Part shown: one piece after another, positions 8,453 to 16,147 of the stretch
How the letters are laid out: every line of letters begins with the position of its first letter
Position numbering within the stretch: position 1 is the first letter of the stretch
NCBI GenBank assembly: GCA_964235765.1
Contig: CAXSDH010000003.1
Span: forward strand, 35,127-99,126
Length of the DNA: 64,000 nucleotides
DNA from: JAVVHH01 sp964235765
Lineage (GTDB): Bacteria; Pseudomonadota; Alphaproteobacteria; Acetobacterales; Acetobacteraceae
Reading direction: 5' to 3'
Translations under genes and position numbers: made by a program
Notes under the pieces: generated by a model
The model's input: only the letters and a program-made list of their open reading frames with translations
Databases searched by the model: none
Told to the model about the DNA's origin: nothing

Positions 8453-11247
8453 GCCGGCCCCGTCCGGTCACGGATGCGCGCCTCGTAGGTCACGCGCGGG
8501 TGCGTCTGCTGCTCCGCGAGCAGGGTGTAGTCGAGCGGGCTCTTCTTGCGGCGGTTGACGGCGCTGGCCGGGTCGTTCAGGTCGCCGAACGTGAACACCT
8601 GCGTCGGGCAGGCGGCCTGGCACGCAGTGACGGCCTGCTCGGGCGCGCCGTCTCGGTCGTGCAGGATGCGCGCTTGCGCGATGCGCTGGATGCAGAAGGT
8701 GCACTTTTCCATCACGCCGCGCGCGCGGACCGTCACGTCGGGGTTGCGGGCGAGGGGCGGGCGGGCCTCGTCGCGGGCGTAGGGCCCGAAGTTGAAGCGG
8801 CGCACCTTATAGGGGCAGTTGTTGCTGCAGAACCGCGTGCCGACGCAGCGGTTGTACACCTGCAGGTTCAGGCCCTCGCTGTCATGCACCGTTGCCCCCA
8901 CCGGGCACACGGTCTCGCAGGGCGCTTCCTCGCAATGCATGCACAGCATCGGCTGCAACGCCGCCTGCGCCGTATCCGGCGTGCCCTCCCAGTAGCGGTC
9001 GATGCGGAGCCAGTGCATCTCGCGCTGCTTGACCACGTTCTCGCGGCCCACGACGGGCACGTTGTTCTCCGCCGTGCAGGCCGTCACGCAGGCGTTGCAG
9101 CCGATGCAGGCGTTGAGGTCGATCGACATGCCCCAGGCCACCCGGCCCGGCGGGCGCACGCGATACAGGCTATCATCCGGCGTTTCCCGCTTGAGCGCCT
9201 CGGGATTCTCCTTGAACGCCGCGAGGGCGGCGGTGCGCAGGATGTCGGCGTGCTCGGCCCAGCCGCCGCCGCGGTCCGTGCTGGCCAGCCTTTGGCGTCC
9301 GCCGGTGCGGCGCAGCGTGATTTCGCCACCCGCGGCGCGCAACGGATACAGGTCCCATCCCGCCCCGGTACCCACCCGCCCGGCGGAGGGGCGGCCATAA
9401 CCCAGCGTGGCCACCGCGCAGCCCGCGGCCAGGCCCGGCAAGACCATGGCCGGCAGCTCCATCGAAGCGGCGCCCGCCTTCACCTCGACAACGTCGCCGT
9501 CCTGCAGCCCATGCTGCCGGGCGAGCGCCGGGGAGACGAGCAGCGGGTTCTCCCAGGTCAGCTTGGTGAACGGCCGCGGCAATTCCTGCAGCCAGCCATT
9601 ATTCGCGTGGCGCCCGTCGAGCAGATAGGGGTCGGTCCGGAACAGCAGGGTGAGCGGAGGGGAGGGCGGCGCGGGGGGCAGCCGGGCGGCATCGGCCCGG
9701 AGTGGGAGGTCGAGTGGGGCGCCCGCCGTTCCCGCCACCACGCCGTCGGCCAGGGCGGCGAACCAGGCCGCGTCGTCCGCCAGGCGCTCCCGCCAGGTGG
9801 CCCGCACCAGGTCGAGCGGGTCGGCGCTGTGGCCGTCCAGCAAAGCCAGCACGGAGAGCGGGCTGCGGCCATCGTGCAGCGGCAGGGCTTGCGGCTGCAC
9901 GATCGTGGCGGTGCCGTCATACGCGCGGAGGTCGCCCCAGGCCTCGAAGGCGTGCGCCCCCGGGATGTGCCAGCCCGCCACGCGCGCCGTCTCGTCGGGC
10001 ATCGGGCCGCTGTGCAGGCTGAGCCGCACGGAGCGCAGCGCTTCGAGGAAGCCGGGAACGGTATAGACCGGGTTGATGTCCAGCATCAGCAACGTATCGA
10101 CCCGGCCGCCCAGCATGTCGGCGACCAGCGTGGCCAGGCCGGCTGCCTGGTCCTCGGGGCGGTGCTCGGCCGGGGGCAGCAACTCGAAGGTGCGCCCGCG
10201 CCCGCCGAGCTTCTCGTTGATCGCGTGGACGAGGGCTTGCGCCCCGGCGGCTAGATGCGGCCCGGCGTGGACCAGGGCGCGGCCGGGAGCGGCGCGCAAC
10301 CGGGCGGCGGCGTCGCGCGCCCAGGCGGGGCCGGCAGGGTCCTCGTTGCGCAGGATGGCAGCCGCCAGCGCGAGCACGCCGGCATGCAGTTCGGCCGGGC
10401 CGGCGGGGATGCGCTCGTCGGCCAGGGCGCCGATGCCGGTCGGGATGGTTTCCACGGCGATGATGCGGTTGGGCGGCCCCAGCACCGGGTTGCGGCGCCC
10501 CGCCAGGTCACGCGCGTGGCGCACCCAGCCCGGCGCGCCGCAAGCCAAGTCGCTGTCCAAGGCCAGAACCACGTCGGCCGCCCCGGCCCGCGGCGCCACG
10601 TCCAACGCGCGGCCATAAGCGATCTGCACGCCCGCCCGCACGGCGTCGCGCGGATCGGCCTCGGACTGGTGCCATCGCGCCTCGGGGTAGCGGGCCAGCA
10701 CGCGGTCGATCGCCGCACCGAGCGTCGGCGACATCACCGTGGGCGTGAGGATACGAAGCCCGGCGCCGTGCGTGGCTGCCAAGCGCTCGCGGGCGGCGAG
10801 CGTTTCGCCGAGCAGCCTGGCCTCGGTGGCCGGTTCGCCATGGTGGAGGAGGCCGCTGGCCCGGTCGGGGTCGTAGAACTCCAGGATGAGCGCCTGCGCC
10901 AGCGCGTCCGTCGCGCCGAGGCTGGCGGGGTGCAAGGGGTTGCCCTCCACCTTGATCGGCCGTCCGCTACTCTGCGTCACGACCAGGCCCAGCCCGGCGC
11001 CGCCCGACAGCGTGGCGGTGGCATACCGGTTCGGCAGGCCGGGCACGATGCCGGGCGGGGCCGTGACCGCCGGCACCCATTTGCTTCCGCTGGACGCGGG
11101 ATCGCATCCGGCGAGCGCTAGGCTGGCCGCCATCAGCCGGAGCAGGGTACGCCGCTCCGCGGGCGCTGCCATGGCGCCGGCCAGCGACGGAAAGGCGCCC
11201 GCCAGCGCCGCGGCGGCGTCCCGGGTGGGCTCATCTAGCGGTGGCAT
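8449..11247 (-). CDS. actB: alternative complex III subunit ActB (molybdopterin-like plus 4Fe-4S domains)
   Basis: The 932-residue protein starts with a twin-arginine-like leader (RRTLLRLMAASLALAGC) that also contains a possible lipobox. It continues with a degenerate molybdopterin oxidoreductase domain and ends with a ferredoxin-like domain from about residue 700. Four cysteine clusters are visible: CIGCNACVTAC, CMHCEEAPCETVC, CVGTRFCSNNC and CTFCIQRI with CQAAC. The molybdopterin part of ActB is known to lack the cofactor. The protein carries electrons from the quinol site to ActA/ActE in the periplasm. The ATG at 11247 overlaps the end of actA by 13 bases. Confidence 0.94.
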   Translation of the reverse strand: MPPLDEPTRDAAAALAGAFPSLAGAMAAPAERRTLLRLMAASLALAGCDPASSGSKWVPAVTAPPGIVPGLPNRYATATLSGGAGLGLVVTQSSGRPIKVEGNPLHPASLGATDALAQALILEFYDPDRASGLLHHGEPATEARLLGETLAARERLAATHGAGLRILTPTVMSPTLGAAIDRVLARYPEARWHQSEADPRDAVRAGVQIAYGRALDVAPRAGAADVVLALDSDLACGAPGWVRHARDLAGRRNPVLGPPNRIIAVETIPTGIGALADERIPAGPAELHAGVLALAAAILRNEDPAGPAWARDAAARLRAAPGRALVHAGPHLAAGAQALVHAINEKLGGRGRTFELLPPAEHRPEDQAAGLATLVADMLGGRVDTLLMLDINPVYTVPGFLEALRSVRLSLHSGPMPDETARVAGWHIPGAHAFEAWGDLRAYDGTATIVQPQALPLHDGRSPLSVLALLDGHSADPLDLVRATWRERLADDAAWFAALADGVVAGTAGAPLDLPLRADAARLPPAPPSPPLTLLFRTDPYLLDGRHANNGWLQELPRPFTKLTWENPLLVSPALARQHGLQDGDVVEVKAGAASMELPAMVLPGLAAGCAVATLGYGRPSAGRVGTGAGWDLYPLRAAGGEITLRRTGGRQRLASTDRGGGWAEHADILRTAALAAFKENPEALKRETPDDSLYRVRPPGRVAWGMSIDLNACIGCNACVTACTAENNVPVVGRENVVKQREMHWLRIDRYWEGTPDTAQAALQPMLCMHCEEAPCETVCPVGATVHDSEGLNLQVYNRCVGTRFCSNNCPYKVRRFNFGPYARDEARPPLARNPDVTVRARGVMEKCTFCIQRIAQARILHDRDGAPEQAVTACQAACPTQVFTFGDLNDPASAVNRRKKSPLDYTLLAEQQTHPRVTYEARIRDRTGPA

Positions 11248-11888
11248 ATCGAACACTCGGTCAGGTTCCGGTCGCCGACATGGTATTGCGCGAGCAGGGC
11301 GGCAGGCAACGGGGTGTCGGGTCCGCGCACCCAGGTGGTGTTGTAGATTTCGCTGGCGGGCCGCAGTTGCGGGCCGGGGTCGCGGTGGCAGGCCAGGCAC
11401 CACTCCATCGTCATCGACTTCGCTTTATACATCAGCGGCATGTCGGCCACCGGGCCGTGGCAGGACGCGCAGCCCACCCCCTTGGCGATGTGGATCGAGT
11501 GGTCGAAGTAGACGTAATCCGGCAGGTTGTTGACCCGGTTCCACGCGATCGGCGTGCCGCTCGCCAGGCTCTCGCGGACCGGCGCCAACAGGTCGGCATT
11601 GGTCCAGATCTGCGAATGGCAGGTCATGCACGTATGGGTCGGCGGCAGCGCGGCATTGGCCGCGACCTCGGCATTTTGGTGGCACATCAGGCAGCCTATG
11701 CCGAGCCCGGCAACGTGGTGCTGGTGGCTGAACGGCACGGGCTGCCCGATCGGGGCGTTGGTGCCCCGCGCCCAGTCGGTGCGAGGCCCCAGCCACCAGA
11801 CCGCCAGGCCCACCGCCAGCAGCACCGGTGCGAGGAGCAGCACGCTGCGGGCCCAGACGTTCGCACTGGGGCGGAAGATCGCAGCCAT
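11235..11888 (-). CDS. actA: alternative complex III subunit ActA (pentaheme cytochrome c)
   Basis: The 217-residue protein has one N-terminal membrane helix (about 14-33) followed by a periplasmic domain. That domain has exactly five CxxCH motifs, at 66-70, 87-91, 140-144, 164-168 and 212-216. Extra histidines (FSHQHH near 53-58, FDHSIHI near 128-134) fit bis-His ligation. This is the first gene of the respiratory unit. A strong ribosome site, AGGGGG, lies seven or so bases before the ATG. The promoter should lie in 11889-12047, where I could not fix a clear -35/-10 pair. Confidence 0.95.
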   Translation of the reverse strand: MAAIFRPSANVWARSVLLLAPVLLAVGLAVWWLGPRTDWARGTNAPIGQPVPFSHQHHVAGLGIGCLMCHQNAEVAANAALPPTHTCMTCHSQIWTNADLLAPVRESLASGTPIAWNRVNNLPDYVYFDHSIHIAKGVGCASCHGPVADMPLMYKAKSMTMEWCLACHRDPGPQLRPASEIYNTTWVRGPDTPLPAALLAQYHVGDRNLTECSICHR

Positions 11889-12047
11889 TCAACCCCCTAA
11901 TGACACGCCATCCAGCGTATATCTGGCCTAACGCAATTGCCACCCCGCGCCAGCATCCCATCGCAGCGCAGTATCCCGAGCCGCGACTTTGTGCGAAGCA
12001 GCGGCCCAGGGCGGCAAGCGTCGGTGGCGAACGGGAAGCGAGGCGCA

Positions 12048-12260
12048 GTGACAAAGGCGTTGGATGACCAGGGAGCCTCGGCGTTCCGAAAAGGATGGGA
12101 TGACGCGATCATGGCGGCCCGGCACTGGCACGAAGCGCAAGCCGCCCAGGCGATCGTGCTCTCAAGGCGCACTCGATTCCCGAAAAACCTCGAACGTGAC
12201 GCCGAAGTCCACCGGCGCTCGGCCGAGATGCTGGCTACGCTCTCGCCGGAGGACGTCTAA
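12048..12260 (+). CDS. small helical protein of unknown function
   Basis: A GTG at 12048, preceded by a purine-rich GGGAAGCGAGG stretch, opens a 70-residue frame. The product is charged and helical, with GASAFRKGWDDAIMAARHWHE in its first half and RFPKNLERDAEVHRRSAEML in its second. It has no signal peptide or membrane segment. The composition differs from the arginine/proline-rich shadow frames around it, and I believe similar short proteins occur in other alphaproteobacteria, though I cannot confirm this. An in-frame TTG at 11937 would add a poor-quality leader. It lies just upstream of a pseudogene, so it may belong to the same eroded region. Confidence 0.5.
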   Translation: MTKALDDQGASAFRKGWDDAIMAARHWHEAQAAQAIVLSRRTRFPKNLERDAEVHRRSAEMLATLSPEDV

Positions 12261-12269
12261 GCACAACCA

Positions 12270-12874
12270 TGCGTCAGCGACTTCGGCTCCTACCTGCTGG
12301 CAGCGCAGAGTTCGGGCGCCAAAGTGGTCGCGATCCTGAGTTCCGGCACCGACATGACGACAGCAATGAAGCAGGCCGGCGAGTTCGGGCTCATCGATGC
12401 TGGACTGAACATTGTCGCGCCTTTGGTGTTCCTCACCGATGTGCACGGCATGGGCCTGCAGACGGCACAAGGCCTGACCTTCCTCACCGCATTTTACTGG
12501 GACCGCGATGAACCAAGCCGCCAATTCGCGCACGGTTCTTCCGCCGCCATGGAGCCATGCCGTCCATGCCGCAGGCAGCGGTGTACTCCGGGATCGCCCA
12601 TTACCGAAAGAGCGTCGCCGCGGCCAACACGGACGACACGGACCTCGTGCGGGCCAAGATGGTCCTGCTTCCGGTCGCGGATTTTTACGCTGGGCTCGGC
12701 ACCATCCGCCCGGATGGGCGCATGCTTCACGACATGTATCTTGCGCGCGTAAAGAAGCCGGCAGAGTCGAAACGCGACTGGGACTTCTACGACATTATCG
12801 CGACGTTACCGGGCGACCAGGCCTTCAAGGCCCTGGCGGACAGCGAATGCCCAATTGTGAGCAGGCGGCGCTGA
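12270..12874 (+). pseudogene. branched-chain amino acid ABC transporter substrate-binding protein, truncated and frameshifted
   Basis: Two successive frames give the C-terminal half of a LivK-like periplasmic binding protein. The first (12270 to about 12530) contains AKVVAILSSGTDMTTAMKQA and FLTDVHGMGLQTAQGL. The second (about 12531-12874) continues with PSMPQAAVYSGIAHYRKSV, the conserved motif TIRPDGRMLHDMYLARVKKP, and the family ending DSECPIV. A single-base shift near 12531 joins them as QFAH followed by RFFRRHGA. About 200 N-terminal residues, including the signal peptide, are missing, and there is no start codon with a ribosome site. No permease or ATPase genes are nearby. This is a decayed remnant. 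Confidence 0.82.
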
Positions 12875-13036
12875 CTATCCACTTTTCGAGCGCGAGACGC
12901 TGACTTCGCCGGCATGAGCACGACGGCGAGGTTGCCGTCCTCGTCGAGCGTCAAGCACCGCGCGGCGCGGAACCGATCTGACCATGAACTTCCCTGCCTT
13001 GATTACGCGTAGGCTTCCGGCTCCCGCCTGACCGGG

Positions 13037-14230
13037 TCAAACCAGCCGCCGCGCCGCTTGTAACGCTGCCGCGGAACCAGCAAGCAATTCCACCAGCCGC
13101 AGCCGATCGATCGGCGCCAAGACGGCGGACGTATCGGCTTCGATCTTGGTGACGGCGTCGTTCAGGAGGCAGTCCGTAACAGCGCCACCCCCAAAATAGC
13201 GCCCGGCCGTCGCGAGGCGGCGCATTCCCCTCGCCACACCCTCCAAAGCCTGCATTTCGGAATCGGGAAGAGCCGGTCCGGCTTGCTGCAACTTCGGGAG
13301 GAACTCCTGGCCCAATGCTTGTGAGAGCCGCGCCCGGCAGGCGGCCTCGGCGGCTTGTCGGAGCCGTTGCAGGGTGCCGCGCAAGCCGGGAGGACCGGCT
13401 GGGCTGTCTATTGCCGAAAGGAGCGCGCCGATCTTTGCCGCCTGCGCCGCTGCTGCGGCCAGTCCCAGGTTTGGGAGCAAGGTTCCAATCACATAATCTG
13501 CATGGCCTAACGTCAACTCGGCGGCCGCTTCCATGATCGGCGCCGCAAGGCCGGCGCTGGCGGCCATAGCAGCTGCAGCCAATACGCTGTCGGCAAGCAT
13601 CACAGCCATGAGGAGCCCCGCAAGCGGACCACGCACCCCGGCCGACGACAAGATAGCGCGCAGCGCACTGGCGAGTTCGGGGCCCTGCGCCATGCCACGA
13701 CAGGTCTCCAATGCCCATGCGTGGTGCAAAACGGTGGCAAGACCCGATCGGATCGCGGCATACTCCGTCTCGGGCAGGCCGGTCACACACTGCCAATCGG
13801 CCGGAATGGGCAGCGTCTCCAGCACGTGAGCCGCTGCCGGCCAAAGCACGGCGCCGCCGGCCTTTACCGCTGCGGCTTCCGTGCTGGGCCGCCCGGCGAT
13901 GATCGACTTCACAACGAGACTGACGTCTTCGAGCTGCGTCAGGCACGCCGAGGCAATCGGGCCCAGTGCAGTCCGCGGGATGGCCGGCATACCTGGGCGC
14001 CAACGGGCGGCGGGCAGGATAACAGCGTCCAGTGGCTTGAAGAGCAGCCGGGACAATGAGATCTGCCGCACCGGCGCGATGGTGGCGAGGCGCGCGCGCA
14101 GCGGCTCGATCAGAGCGTCCGCCGCTCCACGCGACGGCATCGCATCGACGAGTGCCACCACTTGTGAAAGCTGCAGATCTGGCGCGTCAACGAGCCGCCG
14201 CCGCAGGTCAGTTGCCACCGCCGCCGGCAT
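13037..14230 (-). CDS. protein of unknown function, second gene of an abutting pair
   Basis: The 397-residue protein is alanine- and leucine-rich and mostly helical. It has hydrophobic stretches around residues 200-245 (PLAGLLMAVMLADSVLAAAA) that could be membrane-associated or buried, and no signal peptide. A central LFKPLDAVILPAARWRPGMP segment and a late RRLATAGRYFGGG segment look conserved, but I recognise no domain. The ATG at 14230 directly follows the TAG of the upstream gene (14231-14233), so the two are almost certainly co-translated. Next to it on the left is a pseudogene; glycosyltransferase genes lie further up on the same strand. The function is unknown. Confidence 0.7.
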   Translation of the reverse strand: MPAAVATDLRRRLVDAPDLQLSQVVALVDAMPSRGAADALIEPLRARLATIAPVRQISLSRLLFKPLDAVILPAARWRPGMPAIPRTALGPIASACLTQLEDVSLVVKSIIAGRPSTEAAAVKAGGAVLWPAAAHVLETLPIPADWQCVTGLPETEYAAIRSGLATVLHHAWALETCRGMAQGPELASALRAILSSAGVRGPLAGLLMAVMLADSVLAAAAMAASAGLAAPIMEAAAELTLGHADYVIGTLLPNLGLAAAAAQAAKIGALLSAIDSPAGPPGLRGTLQRLRQAAEAACRARLSQALGQEFLPKLQQAGPALPDSEMQALEGVARGMRRLATAGRYFGGGAVTDCLLNDAVTKIEADTSAVLAPIDRLRLVELLAGSAAALQAARRLV

Positions 14231-15229
14231 CTAGGCGGCGAGCGCCAGCAGTTGCTCGTTCCTCGCGACGAGATCGGTCGTAGTCAGCCCAGTCGTCCAT
14301 TGCTGGTTCAGAGCCGTCAAGCGTCGTAGGACGGAGTCTTCACCTTGTCCTGTCATGCCAGGCAGCCATTCCTCGGCCTCTCGCGGCAGCACGGGCGCGA
14401 CAGCGGCGATCTCGACCAGGGCCGGGCGCTGACCTGCATGGCTCTCGGCTTCTTGCCATAGGCTGCAAGGAAGATCCCAGCCGTCTAGGATCCATTCGGG
14501 CCGTGCAACCATGGCCGACATCGCGCCAGGGCATTGGCGATGCGCCGTGAGCAGGTCGTGCACGCTCCCAGCCCGCACCCGCTCGAGCAGCACGCACGCC
14601 GATCGAATGGCCACATCGGCCAAAGGGTATAAGGCTTTGGCAAGCCGGCCCGTATCGTCGTCATGCGTCGCGCTCCAAGCTTCCAACCCGTCGCGGAATG
14701 ATCGCAGCCGGCAGACGCGTAGGGGCAAGTCCGCTCGGCCGGACCATTCACCCAGGCCAACCGCATGGAGCACGGCTGCCAGAGCGGAAAGCTCGCCAGC
14801 CTGCGCGGCCCCACCGCTTTCGGCGATGAACATTGCTAAGAGATGACGGTTGATCTCCTGTAACGAATGAGCTTCGGCCTGCTGCGCCAGCAAGGCCGCC
14901 GCACGTGCCGGGCGGCCGGCCGCACCTTCGATCGCCACCGCACGAGCCGCGACGCGAACCGAACGGGGCGACAGGCCGGTTCCCTGCGACAGCAGGGAAT
15001 GCAGTTGTGCGTCGTGCAACGTTGGCTGGCACAGTTCGCCCCAGCCCGTCCAGGGCAGCACGTATACGCCGCGGGCTCCCGCAGGATTTGGCACGATAAG
15101 CTCAAGTCGTTGCCTGCCATTCGTTCGTGCGCGCGACCCTTGGAGCAACGGCGTCGTGAGCGGAATCGCGACCCCGCGTTCGGCAAAGGTTGCGGGGTGG
15201 AAGAGCTGCGCGGGAGGCTGAATCGTCAT
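14231..15229 (-). CDS. protein of unknown function, first gene of an abutting pair
   Basis: The 332-residue soluble protein has an N-terminal beta-rich part (FHPATFAERGVAIPLTTPLL, then RGVYVLPWTGWGELCQPTLH) and a helical remainder ending in ALNQQWTTGLTTTDLVARNE. No catalytic motif, signal peptide or membrane segment is evident. The ATG at 15229 is preceded by an AT-rich stretch (15241-15275) that may hold its promoter. Its stop abuts the start of the following gene. The pair together looks like a two-component module of unknown role; its position beside polysaccharide genes is the only hint and does not establish function. Confidence 0.7.
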   Translation of the reverse strand: MTIQPPAQLFHPATFAERGVAIPLTTPLLQGSRARTNGRQRLELIVPNPAGARGVYVLPWTGWGELCQPTLHDAQLHSLLSQGTGLSPRSVRVAARAVAIEGAAGRPARAAALLAQQAEAHSLQEINRHLLAMFIAESGGAAQAGELSALAAVLHAVGLGEWSGRADLPLRVCRLRSFRDGLEAWSATHDDDTGRLAKALYPLADVAIRSACVLLERVRAGSVHDLLTAHRQCPGAMSAMVARPEWILDGWDLPCSLWQEAESHAGQRPALVEIAAVAPVLPREAEEWLPGMTGQGEDSVLRRLTALNQQWTTGLTTTDLVARNEQLLALAA

Positions 15230-15289
15230 TCCCGCAGTTTGGCGGAGAAAAGTGAAAAAACTTTTAACAACGATGCGGCAATGACGTCC

Positions 15290-16147
15290 TTAGCGCCATG
15301 CCAGGTCGGCAACCGTCCGGTCTGGAGAGAGCACCGTTAGCCCCATGCTCCGCTGCACATCAAGGCTGACGGTCAGCTTGTGCTTGCGCCCGGCGATCTC
15401 CGCCCGAGCCCTGTCCCAAGCCTGCCGTTTCTCACACGTTGCACTAGCGCCAACAGGCGTCGTATTGCTGCCGTCATCCTTGAAATAGTAGTCGCCGACG
15501 ACCGTCCCGATCGCCCGCATGCTGGAGCGATATTTCGCGCAGATGCGAAGCAGCAGGTCGTAGTCCTCCTGCGCGGCCAGCCCTTCATCAAATGTTAAGT
15601 CTTCCAGCGCAATCTTGTGGCGGTCGAGCACGAAGCTGTGGATGGGGCAAAAATTGTCGTCGAACAGATGTTCCAGCCGGTTCCCGGCGTATTGCAGGCT
15701 TCGGTCCCGAGTAAAAGAAGCGTGCTGACGGCACTCCACGAACTTTGCGGCGACGGTACCGAAAGCGATCGCGTAGCCGGTGCCTGCGAGTTCCTGGATA
15801 AGCCTCTGGTAAGCCGGGGGGTGTATGACGTCGTCATAGTCCACAAAGGCAAGATAGCGGCCGCGGGTGCACGCGATTCCCGCGTTCAGCAAAGCTGCCC
15901 GTGCATCGGCGGGTTCGTCCGCGCTGAAGTTCCGGATTGTAAGATCGGCGCCCGTGCTCAACGACATCGTCGTCGCGATCGTATCCGCAACGCGCTGGAG
16001 CATCGGTGGAGCGAACCGTTGGCACATCAAGTGTATGGAGAGCGGCGCGTAATCCTGCATCGCCAGCGAAAACAAGCAGCGATCAAGCTCGGCGATGCGC
16101 TCCGGGTCGTGAAAGCGAACGATCACGTCGAGCGGGTCATGCCTCAC
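15290..16147 (-). CDS. family 2 glycosyltransferase
   Basis: The 285-residue protein has a GT-A fold. It begins with the nucleotide-binding strand DVIVRFHDPERIAELDRCLFS and has the metal/nucleotide-binding acidic motif in FVDYDDVIHP (residues 101-110). A second acidic cluster, EDYDLLLRI, lies near residue 195, where the catalytic base of GT2 enzymes is usually found. It would transfer a sugar from a nucleotide-sugar donor to a surface glycan; donor and acceptor cannot be told from sequence. The ATG overlaps the stop of the upstream repeat-glycosyltransferase (ATGA), so the two are one transcription unit. Confidence 0.85.
   Translation of the reverse strand: MRHDPLDVIVRFHDPERIAELDRCLFSLAMQDYAPLSIHLMCQRFAPPMLQRVADTIATTMSLSTGADLTIRNFSADEPADARAALLNAGIACTRGRYLAFVDYDDVIHPPAYQRLIQELAGTGYAIAFGTVAAKFVECRQHASFTRDRSLQYAGNRLEHLFDDNFCPIHSFVLDRHKIALEDLTFDEGLAAQEDYDLLLRICAKYRSSMRAIGTVVGDYYFKDDGSNTTPVGASATCEKRQAWDRARAEIAGRKHKLTVSLDVQRSMGLTVLSPDRTVADLAWR

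Noticed and set aside
11889..12047. A sigma-70-like promoter before actA (TATACG near 11915)
   Set aside because: No matching -35 box with proper spacing could be found, so I do not list it as a promoter.
12900..12985. A minus-strand phrase LTLDEDGNLAVVLMPA that looks protein-like
   Set aside because: It is only about 20 residues long, without a start, ribosome site or neighbouring coding frame; it may be a fossil fragment but cannot be supported.
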